A DNA stretch of 16,517 nt, taken from the NCBI GenBank assembly GCA_017483405.1, contig JAFUWP010000117.1, forward strand, positions 1 to 16,517. Reading direction: 5' to 3'. Numbering within the stretch: the stretch's first letter is position 1; each line of letters opens with the position of its first letter. The DNA is from Oscillospiraceae bacterium (GTDB taxonomy: Bacteria; Bacillota; Clostridia; Oscillospirales; Ruminococcaceae). This document shows, one piece after another, positions 8,494 through 14,664 of this stretch. The notes beneath the pieces were generated by a model. The model saw nothing but the letters and a program-made list of their open reading frames with translations, was not told the origin of the DNA and made no database searches. Position numbers and translations under genes: made by a program.

Positions 8494-8530
8494 AGCCGGT
8501 CTGCATTGCCGCCCCTCGGCAATTCCGGCT
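8494..8530 (-). promoter_or_regulatory. Strong two-part hairpin at the 5' end of the pectinase mRNA
   Basis: ATTGCCG (8505-8511) pairs with CGGCAAT (8517-8523) around CCCCT. Outside an internal bulge, AGCCGG (8494-8499) pairs with CCGGCT (8525-8530). The predicted transcription start from the promoter at 8538-8566 is about 8531, so this structure would be the very 5' end of the message. The ribosome site (AAGGGGA, 8479-8485) stays outside it. Likely roles are mRNA protection or a regulator/RNA binding site; no known riboswitch is recognised. Confidence 0.6.
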
Positions 8531-8537
8531 TGATTAC

Positions 8538-8566
8538 ATTATAGCAAATTTGATACGAAAATACAA
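8538..8566 (-). promoter_or_regulatory. Sigma-A-type promoter of the pectinase gene
   Basis: On the minus strand the -10 box is a perfect TATAAT (complement of 8538-8543). A weak -35 TTGTAT (8561-8566) lies 17 bases upstream. A poor -35 with a perfect -10 is typical of promoters needing an activator, which would fit the nearby AraC-type regulator. Confidence 0.65.
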
Positions 8567-8573
8567 TTGGTAT

Positions 8574-8616
8574 ATTTGACAAATTATATTTTTAATTTTG
8601 GTCAAATTAACCAAAA
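8574..8616. promoter_or_regulatory. AT-rich inverted repeats upstream of the pectinase promoter (candidate operators)
   Basis: ATTTG-A-CAAAT (8574-8584) is a near-perfect palindrome just upstream of the -35 box. TTTTGGT (8596-8602) and ACCAAAA (8610-8616) form a 7-bp inverted repeat with a 7-base spacer. GACAAATT and GTCAAATT also form a related direct repeat 24 bases apart. The position fits activator or repressor binding between the divergent genes; the binding protein is not known. Confidence 0.45.
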
Positions 8617-8710
8617 ATGGACAAGTTCATATATTTAACATGCACATAAGAATTTTTAATAATACGACTGCTGTCTAAAAAAGTTTTTTGCAGATTCCGT
8701 TTCCCCTACT

Positions 8711-8739
8711 TGACAAGTACGCTGAAACATGGTATAATA
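8711..8739 (+). promoter_or_regulatory. Consensus sigma-A promoter for the XRE/AraC regulator pair
   Basis: Exact TTGACA (8711-8716), 17-base spacer, exact TATAAT (8734-8739). The predicted start is near 8746, giving a leader of about 190 bases before the ATG at 8938. Confidence 0.85.
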
Positions 8740-8752
8740 ATTTCAAAAAATC

Positions 8753-8780
8753 AAGGCAGACAGACTGGTATGTCTGCCTT
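8753..8780 (+). promoter_or_regulatory. Perfect 10-bp inverted repeat just after the transcription start
   Basis: AAGGCAGACA (8753-8762) and TGTCTGCCTT (8771-8780) are exact reverse complements with an 8-base loop. It begins about 7 bases after the predicted start of the regulator mRNA. Only TTTG follows, so termination would be weak. It could be an operator for one of the two downstream regulators, an attenuator, or a stabilising 5' hairpin. The rest of the leader (8781-8920) is AT-rich, with a small TGTATACA palindrome (8824-8831) and a CCCTG-AGA-CAGGG hairpin (8899-8911) just before the ribosome site. Confidence 0.6.
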
Positions 8781-8937
8781 TGTGCGTTCAATATCACCAA
8801 AAAAAATCTGTTCCGTTTGTGCATGTATACAATTTTTTTTTAAATTTTCAAAAAAGTGTCATTTTTTACCCCTTTGAATTGTCTTATGTAATAGAACCCC
8901 CTGAGACAGGGTTACAAAAAAGGAGGAATTTTTTATC

Positions 8938-9246
8938 ATGACACATGAATATCAGGAAACCAGAAAATTTTTACATGCCAGAATCCGCACATTGCGCAAA
9001 AAATCTCGTATCACACAGGAAAAAATGGCACACCGACTGGGCATCAGCCGGCGGACATACGCCAATTATGAACGTGGGATTCACGCAATGCCCGTAGAAG
9101 TCCTTGTCTGCATTGCCGATATGTTCGGCACAAGTCTGGATTACTTAACTGGTAGAGAAATGCCATCGGAACAGGAGATGTCAGAAAGCGAGGAGGTTTA
9201 TGACAGAACCTGCAAAAATCGGTATTATTATAGGAAAAATTTATAA
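8938..9246 (+). CDS. Small XRE-family helix-turn-helix regulator
   Basis: A 102-aa DNA-binding protein. The HTH_3 domain spans about residues 14-71: IRTLRKKSRITQEKMAHRLG contains helices 1-2, and ISRRTYANYERGIHAMPVEV the recognition helix and following turn, ending in the usual SLDYLTGRE. After residue 75 there is a short Glu-rich then Arg/Tyr-rich tail with no recognised domain. The ATG has AGGAGGAA (8921-8928) about 9 bases upstream. Its last 47 bases overlap the start of the next gene in another frame, so the two are probably translationally coupled and made together. It is divergent from the pectinase gene, which makes control of that gene or autoregulation plausible. The target is unknown. 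Confidence 0.88.
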   Translation: MTHEYQETRKFLHARIRTLRKKSRITQEKMAHRLGISRRTYANYERGIHAMPVEVLVCIADMFGTSLDYLTGREMPSEQEMSESEEVYDRTCKNRYYYRKNL

Positions 9247-11389
9247 ATCCGCCAATCATAGGCAATTATCGGGCATACTGGAAGAAGCATTTTCCAGAAA
9301 TATCAGCGCAGATATTTTTATTATGCCAGAAGAACATTTTCATACCACCATCGGAGAAGAAAACCTTCTGCACATGATGCAGTTTTCCCTGCTGGACGGG
9401 ATTATTTTTATTCCGTATTCATTTGCATCGAAAGAATACAGCGACGAAATTGAGCGTTTTCTTCTGGAAAACTGTCCCAAGCCGATAGTACGCATCGGCA
9501 TTGAGCACAAGCCGTTTGTTCCGGTATGGTATCACGACCGTGCAGAAATGACAGAAATCACCCGCCATCTGATACAGGTGCATCATTGCCGGAATCTGCT
9601 TTGTCTGACAGGCCCTGCGCAGAATCCTGTCTCGCTGGAACGTCTGGCTGGTTTTCAGGAGGCACTGTCAGAAGCAGAACTTCCTTATCAGGAAGAAAAA
9701 AATGCTGTTTACGGTGATTTTTATCTGTTCGCTTCGCAAAAGCTTGCACAGGAGTTCGCAGACGGAACAAGGGAGCTCCCTGATGCTGTTGTCTGTGCAA
9801 ATGACCTGATGGCTGTTTCTCTCTGCGATGCACTGAAAAAACATCAGATTTCCGTTCCGGAGGATGTGCTTGTCACCGGCTATGACGGCGCACCGGAATC
9901 TGCTCTGCACAGCCCTGCTGTTACAACTTATGCGCCATCATGGGAACAGCTCGGCCGAAATGCTGTCTGTCAGCTCTATGAACTGCTTACAGGAAAAAGC
10001 CTTGTCAGCCGAAAATCTGATACCGGAACGCTCCTCTGCCGGAAAACATGCGGTTGTCCGAATCCCGTTTCTGTTTCAGAAAAATCAACATTCAATTATC
10101 TACAACTGGAAGAAAATTATATCGACAGCAGTCTTTCCGTCCGGATGCTTTCCTGCACCAGTCTGGAATCTCTTGTCAAAACTGTTTATAATCTGAATTT
10201 TGTCTTTTTTGACCCTGAATATTACAATAAAGAATATTATGCACTCTGTCTCTGCGAAAACTGGGACGAGGAAAAACGCCCCTCTCATCAGCATGGCGGT
10301 TACTCCGAACAGATGATGAGAATGCATTATCACGGCGGATATACCCTCTTTCCGATTACAGAAATGACTCCGCCGGATTTCCGGACAGAAAAAGTCCCTA
10401 CTGCTACTTTTTTTTCTGCATTGTATTTTCAGGACAGATGCTTTGGCTATTCCGTTCTGCAATATCTGGGAATTGCAGATGGTGTTAACCCGTATTATCT
10501 GCGTTTCTGTCGGGAAGTCAGCAACGCACTCGAATTTCTTCGTGTCCGGAATGCACTACAGAGTCTCGCCTATCATGACTATCTCTCTCAAGTGCGTGAT
10601 GCGCTTACAGGTCTTTATAAACTCAATCATCTGCCGTATCTCTGGAAAGACTATCAGGAGGCCGTCAAGCTCCGGAATGAAAACTGCTTCTGGATTGCAC
10701 TCGACATCGCCGGCCTCTATCGCCTTGCCGAAACCGGCGGTTCAATCCTCAAAGATAAATTATTAGTCGCCTTTTCGGAATATCTTCAGAATACTTGCAG
10801 TTATCACGAAAAATGCCTCCGCGCCGGTGAAAGCGATTTCCTCATTCTCGGCTCTGAACCCGATTCTTCGCATTATCATAATTTATTTATTCAGAACCTC
10901 CGCGACCATTTCGAGCAGTATCAGCGTTCACAGAAACAAGTCGTTCTGCCCTTACGGGCCGCTGTCCTCACAAATGATGAAATTCAACTCCTGACAGAAG
11001 AAACTGTTACCGCCGCTGCCGCCGCACTCGTGACGCAGGCGAAATCCAATAAAGCCACCTATTCCGAACAGCTTCATTATAAAGAACTCAAAAAAATCCG
11101 GAATCAGATTTATCAGACTCCTGAACAGGAATGGTCTGTCAGTCTGTGCAGTCAGAAGTTAAACATCAGCAGTTCTTATTTCTGCAAAATCTATCAGAAA
11201 GCGTTCGGCGTGACCTGCGCTTATGACATCCGCCGTGCCAAAATGGAACACGGAAAATATCTTCTTCTGCATACTGCCGATACCTTACAGGAAATCTCCA
11301 GAAAATGCGGTTATGATTACTCCCACTTTATGAGGACTTTCAAGAAATTCTTCCAGATGACCCCTACCGAATACCGCCGAGGAAAATAA
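9200..11389 (+). CDS. Multidomain regulator: LacI-type sugar-sensor domain, degenerate GGDEF domain, AraC DNA-binding domain
   Basis: A 729-aa cytoplasmic transcription regulator with no signal or membrane segment. Residues about 5-285 are a periplasmic-binding-protein-like sensor of the LacI/GalR type (IGIIIGKIY; AVVCANDLMAVSLCDAL about 196-212; VPEDVLVTGYDG 219-230), but the LacI N-terminal HTH is absent. Residues about 300-455 form a GAF-like linking region. Residues 460-620 resemble GGDEF: DALTGLYKL (467-475) matches the DxLTGLxNR lead, but the active motif reads AGESDF (542-547), so cyclic-di-GMP synthesis is unlikely. Residues 630-729 hold two AraC helix-turn-helix units, ending GYDYSHFMRTFKKFFQMTPTEYR. 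GAGGAGG at 9190-9196 places the ATG at 9200, inside the XRE gene. Likely an effector-responsive activator of the divergent pectinase (inference). Confidence 0.9.
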   Translation: MTEPAKIGIIIGKIYKSANHRQLSGILEEAFSRNISADIFIMPEEHFHTTIGEENLLHMMQFSLLDGIIFIPYSFASKEYSDEIERFLLENCPKPIVRIGIEHKPFVPVWYHDRAEMTEITRHLIQVHHCRNLLCLTGPAQNPVSLERLAGFQEALSEAELPYQEEKNAVYGDFYLFASQKLAQEFADGTRELPDAVVCANDLMAVSLCDALKKHQISVPEDVLVTGYDGAPESALHSPAVTTYAPSWEQLGRNAVCQLYELLTGKSLVSRKSDTGTLLCRKTCGCPNPVSVSEKSTFNYLQLEENYIDSSLSVRMLSCTSLESLVKTVYNLNFVFFDPEYYNKEYYALCLCENWDEEKRPSHQHGGYSEQMMRMHYHGGYTLFPITEMTPPDFRTEKVPTATFFSALYFQDRCFGYSVLQYLGIADGVNPYYLRFCREVSNALEFLRVRNALQSLAYHDYLSQVRDALTGLYKLNHLPYLWKDYQEAVKLRNENCFWIALDIAGLYRLAETGGSILKDKLLVAFSEYLQNTCSYHEKCLRAGESDFLILGSEPDSSHYHNLFIQNLRDHFEQYQRSQKQVVLPLRAAVLTNDEIQLLTEETVTAAAAALVTQAKSNKATYSEQLHYKELKKIRNQIYQTPEQEWSVSLCSQKLNISSSYFCKIYQKAFGVTCAYDIRRAKMEHGKYLLLHTADTLQEISRKCGYDYSHFMRTFKKFFQMTPTEYRRGK

Positions 11390-11599
11390 TTCTTGAACAT
11401 TCCATGAACTTTATGAACTTTCTGTAAATTCAGAAAAAACATGCCAATATTTTTCGTTCTGAGTTGTTATATAAATAGAAACAGAAAACTTCCCTCAGTT
11501 TTCTGCTTTTACCCTCAAAAAAACAATTCAGAAAGGACGGGATAATTTTCATATCACAATTTCATCTTTATATCAAAATCTCCGCATCTCCTAAAATAG
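11390..11599. other. Intergenic stretch with small repeats and no gene
   Basis: No convincing ORF. It holds a 9-bp tandem duplication (ATGAACTTT twice, 11404-11421), a small hairpin TTTCTG/CAGAAA (11419-11436), and a better 8-bp hairpin CAGAAAAC/GTTTTCTG (11482-11505) followed by CTTTT, a possible terminator for the AraC-type gene. An orphan ribosome-site-like GAAAGGACGGG (11530-11540) has no start codon at a useful distance and may be a gene remnant. Confidence 0.5.
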
Positions 11600-11640
11600 A
11601 TAACTGCCGTATCATCCCTTTACGATACGGCAGTTATTTT
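11600..11640. terminator. Intrinsic terminator between converging genes
   Basis: ATAACTGCCGTATC (11600-11613) pairs exactly with GATACGGCAGTTAT (11624-11637), a 14-bp stem with a 10-base loop. On the + strand TTT follows the stem. It lies 20 bases past the stop of the minus-strand XRE gene and can serve both sides. Confidence 0.85.
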
Positions 11641-11656
11641 CTGTTTATCTTCATCA

Positions 11657-11995
11657 TTATACAGCCTCTTTTTTCTGAGCGAATTTTTCAATTTCCTGAT
11701 TCACGATAGTTTCAAAATCGCAGAGAACTTTATATTTTGCACGTTCGGGGGTGGATTCGTAAAGTTCCAGAAGTCTGAGCTGTTCTTCGTTGAGGTTGGT
11801 TCTGTACTCCCCGAAAATCAGATAGTCTATAGAGGTATGCAGATAGTCGGCAATCTGGGCGAGGACTTCGCCGTTCGGAAGATTGCCCTTTTTCCAGTAT
11901 CCGGTACTGCTGGTACTTAATTTTAATTCTTTCAGCATAGCTGTAACAGAAGTATGCTGTTCTTTACAAATTGTTCTTAATCTTTCATAAAACAT
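11657..11995 (-). CDS. XRE-family repressor-like regulator
   Basis: A 112-aa protein read from the ATG at 11993-11995, because AAGGGG (complement of 12004-12009) lies 8 bases upstream of it; an in-frame ATG 11 codons earlier has no such site. The HTH spans about residues 3-63 (FYERLRTICKEQHTSVTAML, then the recognition region STSSTGYWKKGNLPNGEV, ending TSIDYLIFG), the normal form of phage-like Cro/CI repressors. A C-terminal helical part (about 70-112, NLNEEQLRLLELYEST and the following Lys/Glu-rich helix) probably dimerises. It faces away from a consensus promoter driving two tiny genes, with an inverted repeat between them, so autoregulation and repression of that pair is the natural model. 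Confidence 0.88.
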   Translation of the reverse strand: MFYERLRTICKEQHTSVTAMLKELKLSTSSTGYWKKGNLPNGEVLAQIADYLHTSIDYLIFGEYRTNLNEEQLRLLELYESTPERAKYKVLCDFETIVNQEIEKFAQKKEAV

Positions 11996-12030
11996 ACAAA
12001 AAGCCCCTTTCTTATTTGTACAAAACATAG

Positions 12031-12050
12031 AAACTCTAAAAATCGAGTTT
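12031..12050. promoter_or_regulatory. Inverted repeat, candidate operator of the XRE repressor
   Basis: AAACTC (12031-12036) and GAGTTT (12045-12050) form a 6-bp inverted repeat with an 8-base AT-rich centre. It lies directly upstream of the -35 box of the + strand promoter (12057) and in the promoter region of the divergent XRE gene. The related half-like words TAGAGT and TTAGAG (12075-12095) surround the -10 box. Confidence 0.5.
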
Positions 12051-12056
12051 TAGCAC

Positions 12057-12085
12057 TTGACAAATTATTAAAAATAGAGTATAAT
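12057..12085 (+). promoter_or_regulatory. Consensus sigma-A promoter for the two small genes
   Basis: Exact TTGACA (12057-12062), 17-base spacer, exact TATAAT (12080-12085). The predicted start is near 12092, about 104 bases before the first ATG. The leader contains a short AGGCT/AGCCT hairpin (12105-12123). Confidence 0.85.
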
Positions 12086-12195
12086 AACATTAGAGAATAT
12101 ATACAGGCTGAACAAAAAAGCCTAATACTTTATTATAACATTTTTTTGCGATTTTTGCAATAATTTTGTAAATAAAATTTCAAGGGGGTATAAAT

Positions 12196-12402
12196 ATGTT
12201 AATGGAAATACTTAATGCAATATTTAAAGGCGTTGAAGCTACTAAAGATTACAGAGGAGTATATGAACCTTGGGATACTTATTCTCTAAAATCAGAGTTT
12301 AAGAATTTGGCAAAGCAATCTCGTACCATTGATACGGCTGCAAAAATGTCAGCGATTAAGCTGGTTTTAGAAAGCCGTGGAATATATATTGAAAAGAGGT
12401 GA
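12196..12402 (+). CDS. Small helical protein of unknown function (first of a pair)
   Basis: A 68-aa protein not recognised by family. The ATG is supported by AAGGGGG (12182-12188) with 7-base spacing. There is no signal peptide or membrane segment. The N-terminus MEILNAIFKGVEA is a short amphipathic helix, and the C-terminus is a helix ending AAKMSAIKLVLESRGIY. This C-terminal part aligns without gaps to the protein encoded next (AKMSAIKLVLESRGI against AKMAAVAQEIKNRGL), so the two look like divergent duplicates. Its stop codon overlaps the ribosome site of that gene. Expressed from a consensus promoter and probably repressed by the divergent XRE protein. Such repressor plus small-gene cassettes occur in phage remnants, toxin-antitoxin loci and defence islands, but nothing here identifies which. 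Confidence 0.75.
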   Translation: MLMEILNAIFKGVEATKDYRGVYEPWDTYSLKSEFKNLAKQSRTIDTAAKMSAIKLVLESRGIYIEKR

Positions 12403-12407
12403 GACGA

Positions 12408-12575
12408 ATGGGACTTCTTGATATTTTAAGTGGCGGTAAAGTTGACGTTCCGGCTGATGTGAAAAGACTTTCTGATGCAGAACTTCTCCGGATTTCAAGA
12501 ACTAATCCGTATGGCTGGAGCATTGCTAAAATGGCTGCTGTTGCTCAAGAAATAAAAAATCGTGGTTTAAATTAA
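12408..12575 (+). CDS. Very small helical protein of unknown function (second of a pair)
   Basis: A 55-aa protein starting MGLLDILSGGKVDVPADVKR and ending NRGLN. The ribosome site AAGAGGTGA (12394-12402) overlaps the stop of the preceding gene, and the ATG follows after 5 bases, so the pair is cotranscribed and probably coupled. The second half, LSDAELLRISR then AKMAAVAQEIKNRGL, resembles the C-terminal half of its neighbour and the general pattern of short helix-turn-helix-like units with a terminal NRGL/SRGI seen in many small Firmicutes proteins (recalled pattern, not a search). The absence of hydrophobic segments makes a membrane toxin unlikely. A strong terminator follows 25 bases later, defining a two-gene operon. 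Confidence 0.75.
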   Translation: MGLLDILSGGKVDVPADVKRLSDAELLRISRTNPYGWSIAKMAAVAQEIKNRGLN

Positions 12576-12600
12576 ACCAAAATATGTTCATGACAAACAA

Positions 12601-12637
12601 AAGTCCTGATTCATGAAATCAGGGCTTTTTGTTTTTT
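12601..12637 (+). terminator. Intrinsic terminator after the small gene pair
   Basis: AAGTCCTGATT (12601-12611) pairs with AATCAGGGCTT (12617-12627), 11 bp with one G-T pair and a 5-base loop. It is followed by TTTGTTTTTT. It isolates the small genes from the esterase promoter immediately downstream. Confidence 0.92.
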
Positions 12638-12650
12638 CACGCAAATTTCA

Positions 12651-12679
12651 TTGACATACTTCATATTTTAAAGTATAAT
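12651..12679 (+). promoter_or_regulatory. Consensus sigma-A promoter of the esterase gene
   Basis: Exact TTGACA (12651-12656), 17-base spacer, exact TATAAT (12674-12679). It lies 14 bases after the upstream terminator. The predicted leader is only about 25 bases long, leaving little room for RNA-level control. Confidence 0.87.
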
Positions 12680-12709
12680 AAAAAATAGATATTATTCAGA
12701 AAGGATTGT

Positions 12710-14218
12710 ATGTTAATGCTCAAAACAGCTCCTATTTTTACAAATCATACCGTGCTCCAGAGAGAAAAGCCCGTTCATATCTGGGGGACTTGCTCCGATG
12801 AAAATGAAATCATCACTGTTTCACTGAACGGCTGTTCCGTGCAGACCAAAGTCAGAAATCAGAAATGGAGTGCTACCCTCCCTCCCATGCCCGCCGGCGG
12901 TGCGTTTGAAATCAGAATTTCCAGCCCCAATGAGGAAATTCTCTTATCTGATGTCATGATTGGCGAAGTCTGGCTCTGCGGTGGGCAGTCCAACATGGAA
13001 ATGGCGCTTATCAATTCCGATAATCCTGAACCGGCTCTCGCATCCTGTCAGAATTCCAATGTCAGATTATATCATGTCTGCAAAAGAGGGCATTTCGATG
13101 AAGAATTCTTCAAAGAGGAAGAAGCTTCTGTCTGGCAGACTCCCGAACGTGACAACTGCGCCAACTGGACGGCAGTCGGCTATTATTTCGGCGAAATGCT
13201 CGCAAAGAAACTCGGTGTCACGGTCGGTCTTGTCGAATGCAATTACGGCGGAACTTCCGCAAGCGCATGGGTCAGCCGTGAAACCCTCGAATCGACCGAA
13301 ACCGGAAAATTATATCTGAAAGATTATGAAAACGGCATGGTAGGTCTGACCGATGAAGAAGCAAATCAGGCTTATCTGGATTACTGCGATTATCACAACA
13401 AATGGCAGGAAAAATGCGCCGAATGCTATCGGAAGAATCCAGAAATCTCATGGGAAGAAGTGCTTGAAATCTGCGGAGAAAACCGTTATCCCGGCCCTTC
13501 TGCGCCGATTAATCCGCTCCGTCCGCATGGTTTGTATGATACCATGATAACCAGAATCATTCCGTATAGTCTGCGAGGATTTCTGTATTATCAGGGCGAA
13601 TCCGATGACCATCGTCCGGAGGGCTATCAGACAATGCTTTCCTGTTTAATTCGTCAGTGGAGAACCGATTTTCAGGATGAGAATCTGCCGTTTCTGCTGG
13701 TACAGCTCCCGATGTACGGTTTTGAAGATACCAAACATCAGACGAACTGGAGCATTATCCGTCAGGCGCAGGAGAAAATCTACAGAAATACGAAAAATAC
13801 CGGACTTGCGGTCATTCTCGAACAAGGCGAATTCAAAGAGATTCACCCGAAAGAAAAGCGCATTCCGGCAGAAAGATTATATTTGCAGGCACTGAAAGAA
13901 GTGTATCACATTCAGGAAGAAGATACGACTGCACCGCTGTTCCGGTGTGCCTATCCGGAGGGGAACGGGGTTCATATCGAATTTGATAACGCAGAATCCG
14001 GCTTGGAACTGAAAAAGCAGTCCGGTTTTGAAATCCGTGATGATTCCGGCGAATGGTATCCGGCAGAAGCAGAAATCAAGGGAAATGCAGTTCTGATTCA
14101 GAATCCTGATGTCACTTATCCGACAGGTGTCCGCTATGCGTGGTATAACTATGGTGATGTGACTTTGTTCAGCAAAAATGGCTTGCCGGCATCGCCGTTT
14201 GAAGAAAGCATCATCTGA
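12710..14218 (+). CDS. Cytoplasmic carbohydrate esterase, SGNH/sialate O-acetylesterase type
   Basis: A 502-aa enzyme of the SASA (sialate O-acetylesterase-like) group, which removes acetyl groups from sugars; in plant-fibre bacteria the real substrate is often acetylated xylan or pectin oligosaccharides. The opening TAPIFTNHTVLQREKPVHIWG is typical of the family's N-terminal beta domain. The nucleophile motif is GEVWLCGGQSNMEM with S94; GGTSASAW (180-187) and YYQGESD (293-299) supply the oxyanion-side blocks; and H379 in KEIHPKEK is the catalytic His, though the usual Asp of DIHP is Glu377. A small C-terminal beta domain follows (about 405-502). There is no signal peptide, so it acts inside the cell on imported fragments. 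Two starts are possible (12710 or 12716), since AAGGA is 4 or 10 bases upstream; the first is used here. CE20 membership is possible but not established. Confidence 0.9.
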   Translation: MLMLKTAPIFTNHTVLQREKPVHIWGTCSDENEIITVSLNGCSVQTKVRNQKWSATLPPMPAGGAFEIRISSPNEEILLSDVMIGEVWLCGGQSNMEMALINSDNPEPALASCQNSNVRLYHVCKRGHFDEEFFKEEEASVWQTPERDNCANWTAVGYYFGEMLAKKLGVTVGLVECNYGGTSASAWVSRETLESTETGKLYLKDYENGMVGLTDEEANQAYLDYCDYHNKWQEKCAECYRKNPEISWEEVLEICGENRYPGPSAPINPLRPHGLYDTMITRIIPYSLRGFLYYQGESDDHRPEGYQTMLSCLIRQWRTDFQDENLPFLLVQLPMYGFEDTKHQTNWSIIRQAQEKIYRNTKNTGLAVILEQGEFKEIHPKEKRIPAERLYLQALKEVYHIQEEDTTAPLFRCAYPEGNGVHIEFDNAESGLELKKQSGFEIRDDSGEWYPAEAEIKGNAVLIQNPDVTYPTGVRYAWYNYGDVTLFSKNGLPASPFEESII

Positions 14219-14247
14219 AAACACGAATTAAAATTATTGCGTGATTT

Positions 14248-14664
14248 ATGAAATATATATATGAAATTAAAATGCGTAAATGGGGTATTTCGAGAAGATT
14301 ATTTATTACTATAAAACATAATATTAACGATTTTCCTATATTAACAACCTTTATTAATATAGATATTGGTATTCAAGCAGAAGATGTACTTAATTTATTA
14401 AACAATATTAAAAAAGTTTTAAATAACCAAAGTCAAAAATATGACTGGTTAGGAGAAATATGTGCAATATATGTATGCAAAGAAAAATGTATGATTGTTG
14501 ATACCTTATCAGGATTCAATTATGATGATGATTACAATTACGATTATCCGCATGTAACTCCTCCCGATATATGCAACTATGAAGAAATAGAAACTGCTGA
14601 ATTAAAAGAAATACTGGAAGCATGGTATGATGCCGTAACAAATGCTTGCAATTTATCAGATTAA
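14248..14664 (+). CDS. AT-rich orphan protein of unknown function
   Basis: A 138-aa soluble protein I do not recognise. Residues 1-60 look like a beta-rich start followed by a helix (AEDVLNLLNNIKKVL, 44-58). Then comes KYDWLGEICAIYVCKEKCMI (64-83), an acidic Asp/Tyr/Asn stretch (DDDYNYDYP, 93-101), and a final helix ETAELKEILEAWYDAV (115-130). The codons are much richer in AT than in neighbouring genes (about a fifth G+C in 14341-14400), suggesting recent acquisition. No good ribosome site precedes the ATG and no promoter is visible in the 29 bases after the esterase, so expression may be low or coupled. The acidic, Trp-containing C-terminal helix recalls some small immunity proteins of polymorphic toxin systems, but this is only a guess. 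Confidence 0.65.
   Translation: MKYIYEIKMRKWGISRRLFITIKHNINDFPILTTFINIDIGIQAEDVLNLLNNIKKVLNNQSQKYDWLGEICAIYVCKEKCMIVDTLSGFNYDDDYNYDYPHVTPPDICNYEEIETAELKEILEAWYDAVTNACNLSD

Noticed and set aside
7365..8579. Long + strand ORF (404 codons) opposite the start of the pectinase
   Set aside because: Antisense shadow: composition is Cys/Ile/Ser-rich without any domain, there is no ribosome site, and the opposite strand encodes a clear signal peptide and PL1 lyase.
8870..8895. Second promoter close to the first XRE gene
   Set aside because: A TATGTAAT-like -10 is present, but there is no acceptable -35 at 16-18 bases; the upstream consensus promoter explains expression.
11996..12028. Longer N-terminus (11 extra residues) for the second XRE protein
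   Set aside because: The extended start has no ribosome site, whereas AAGGGG is ideally spaced for the internal ATG at 11995; the extra residues also encode the ribosome-site region itself.
12105..12123. AGGCT/AGCCT hairpin in the leader of the small genes as a riboswitch
   Set aside because: Only 5 bp with an A-rich loop and no conserved core that I can recognise.
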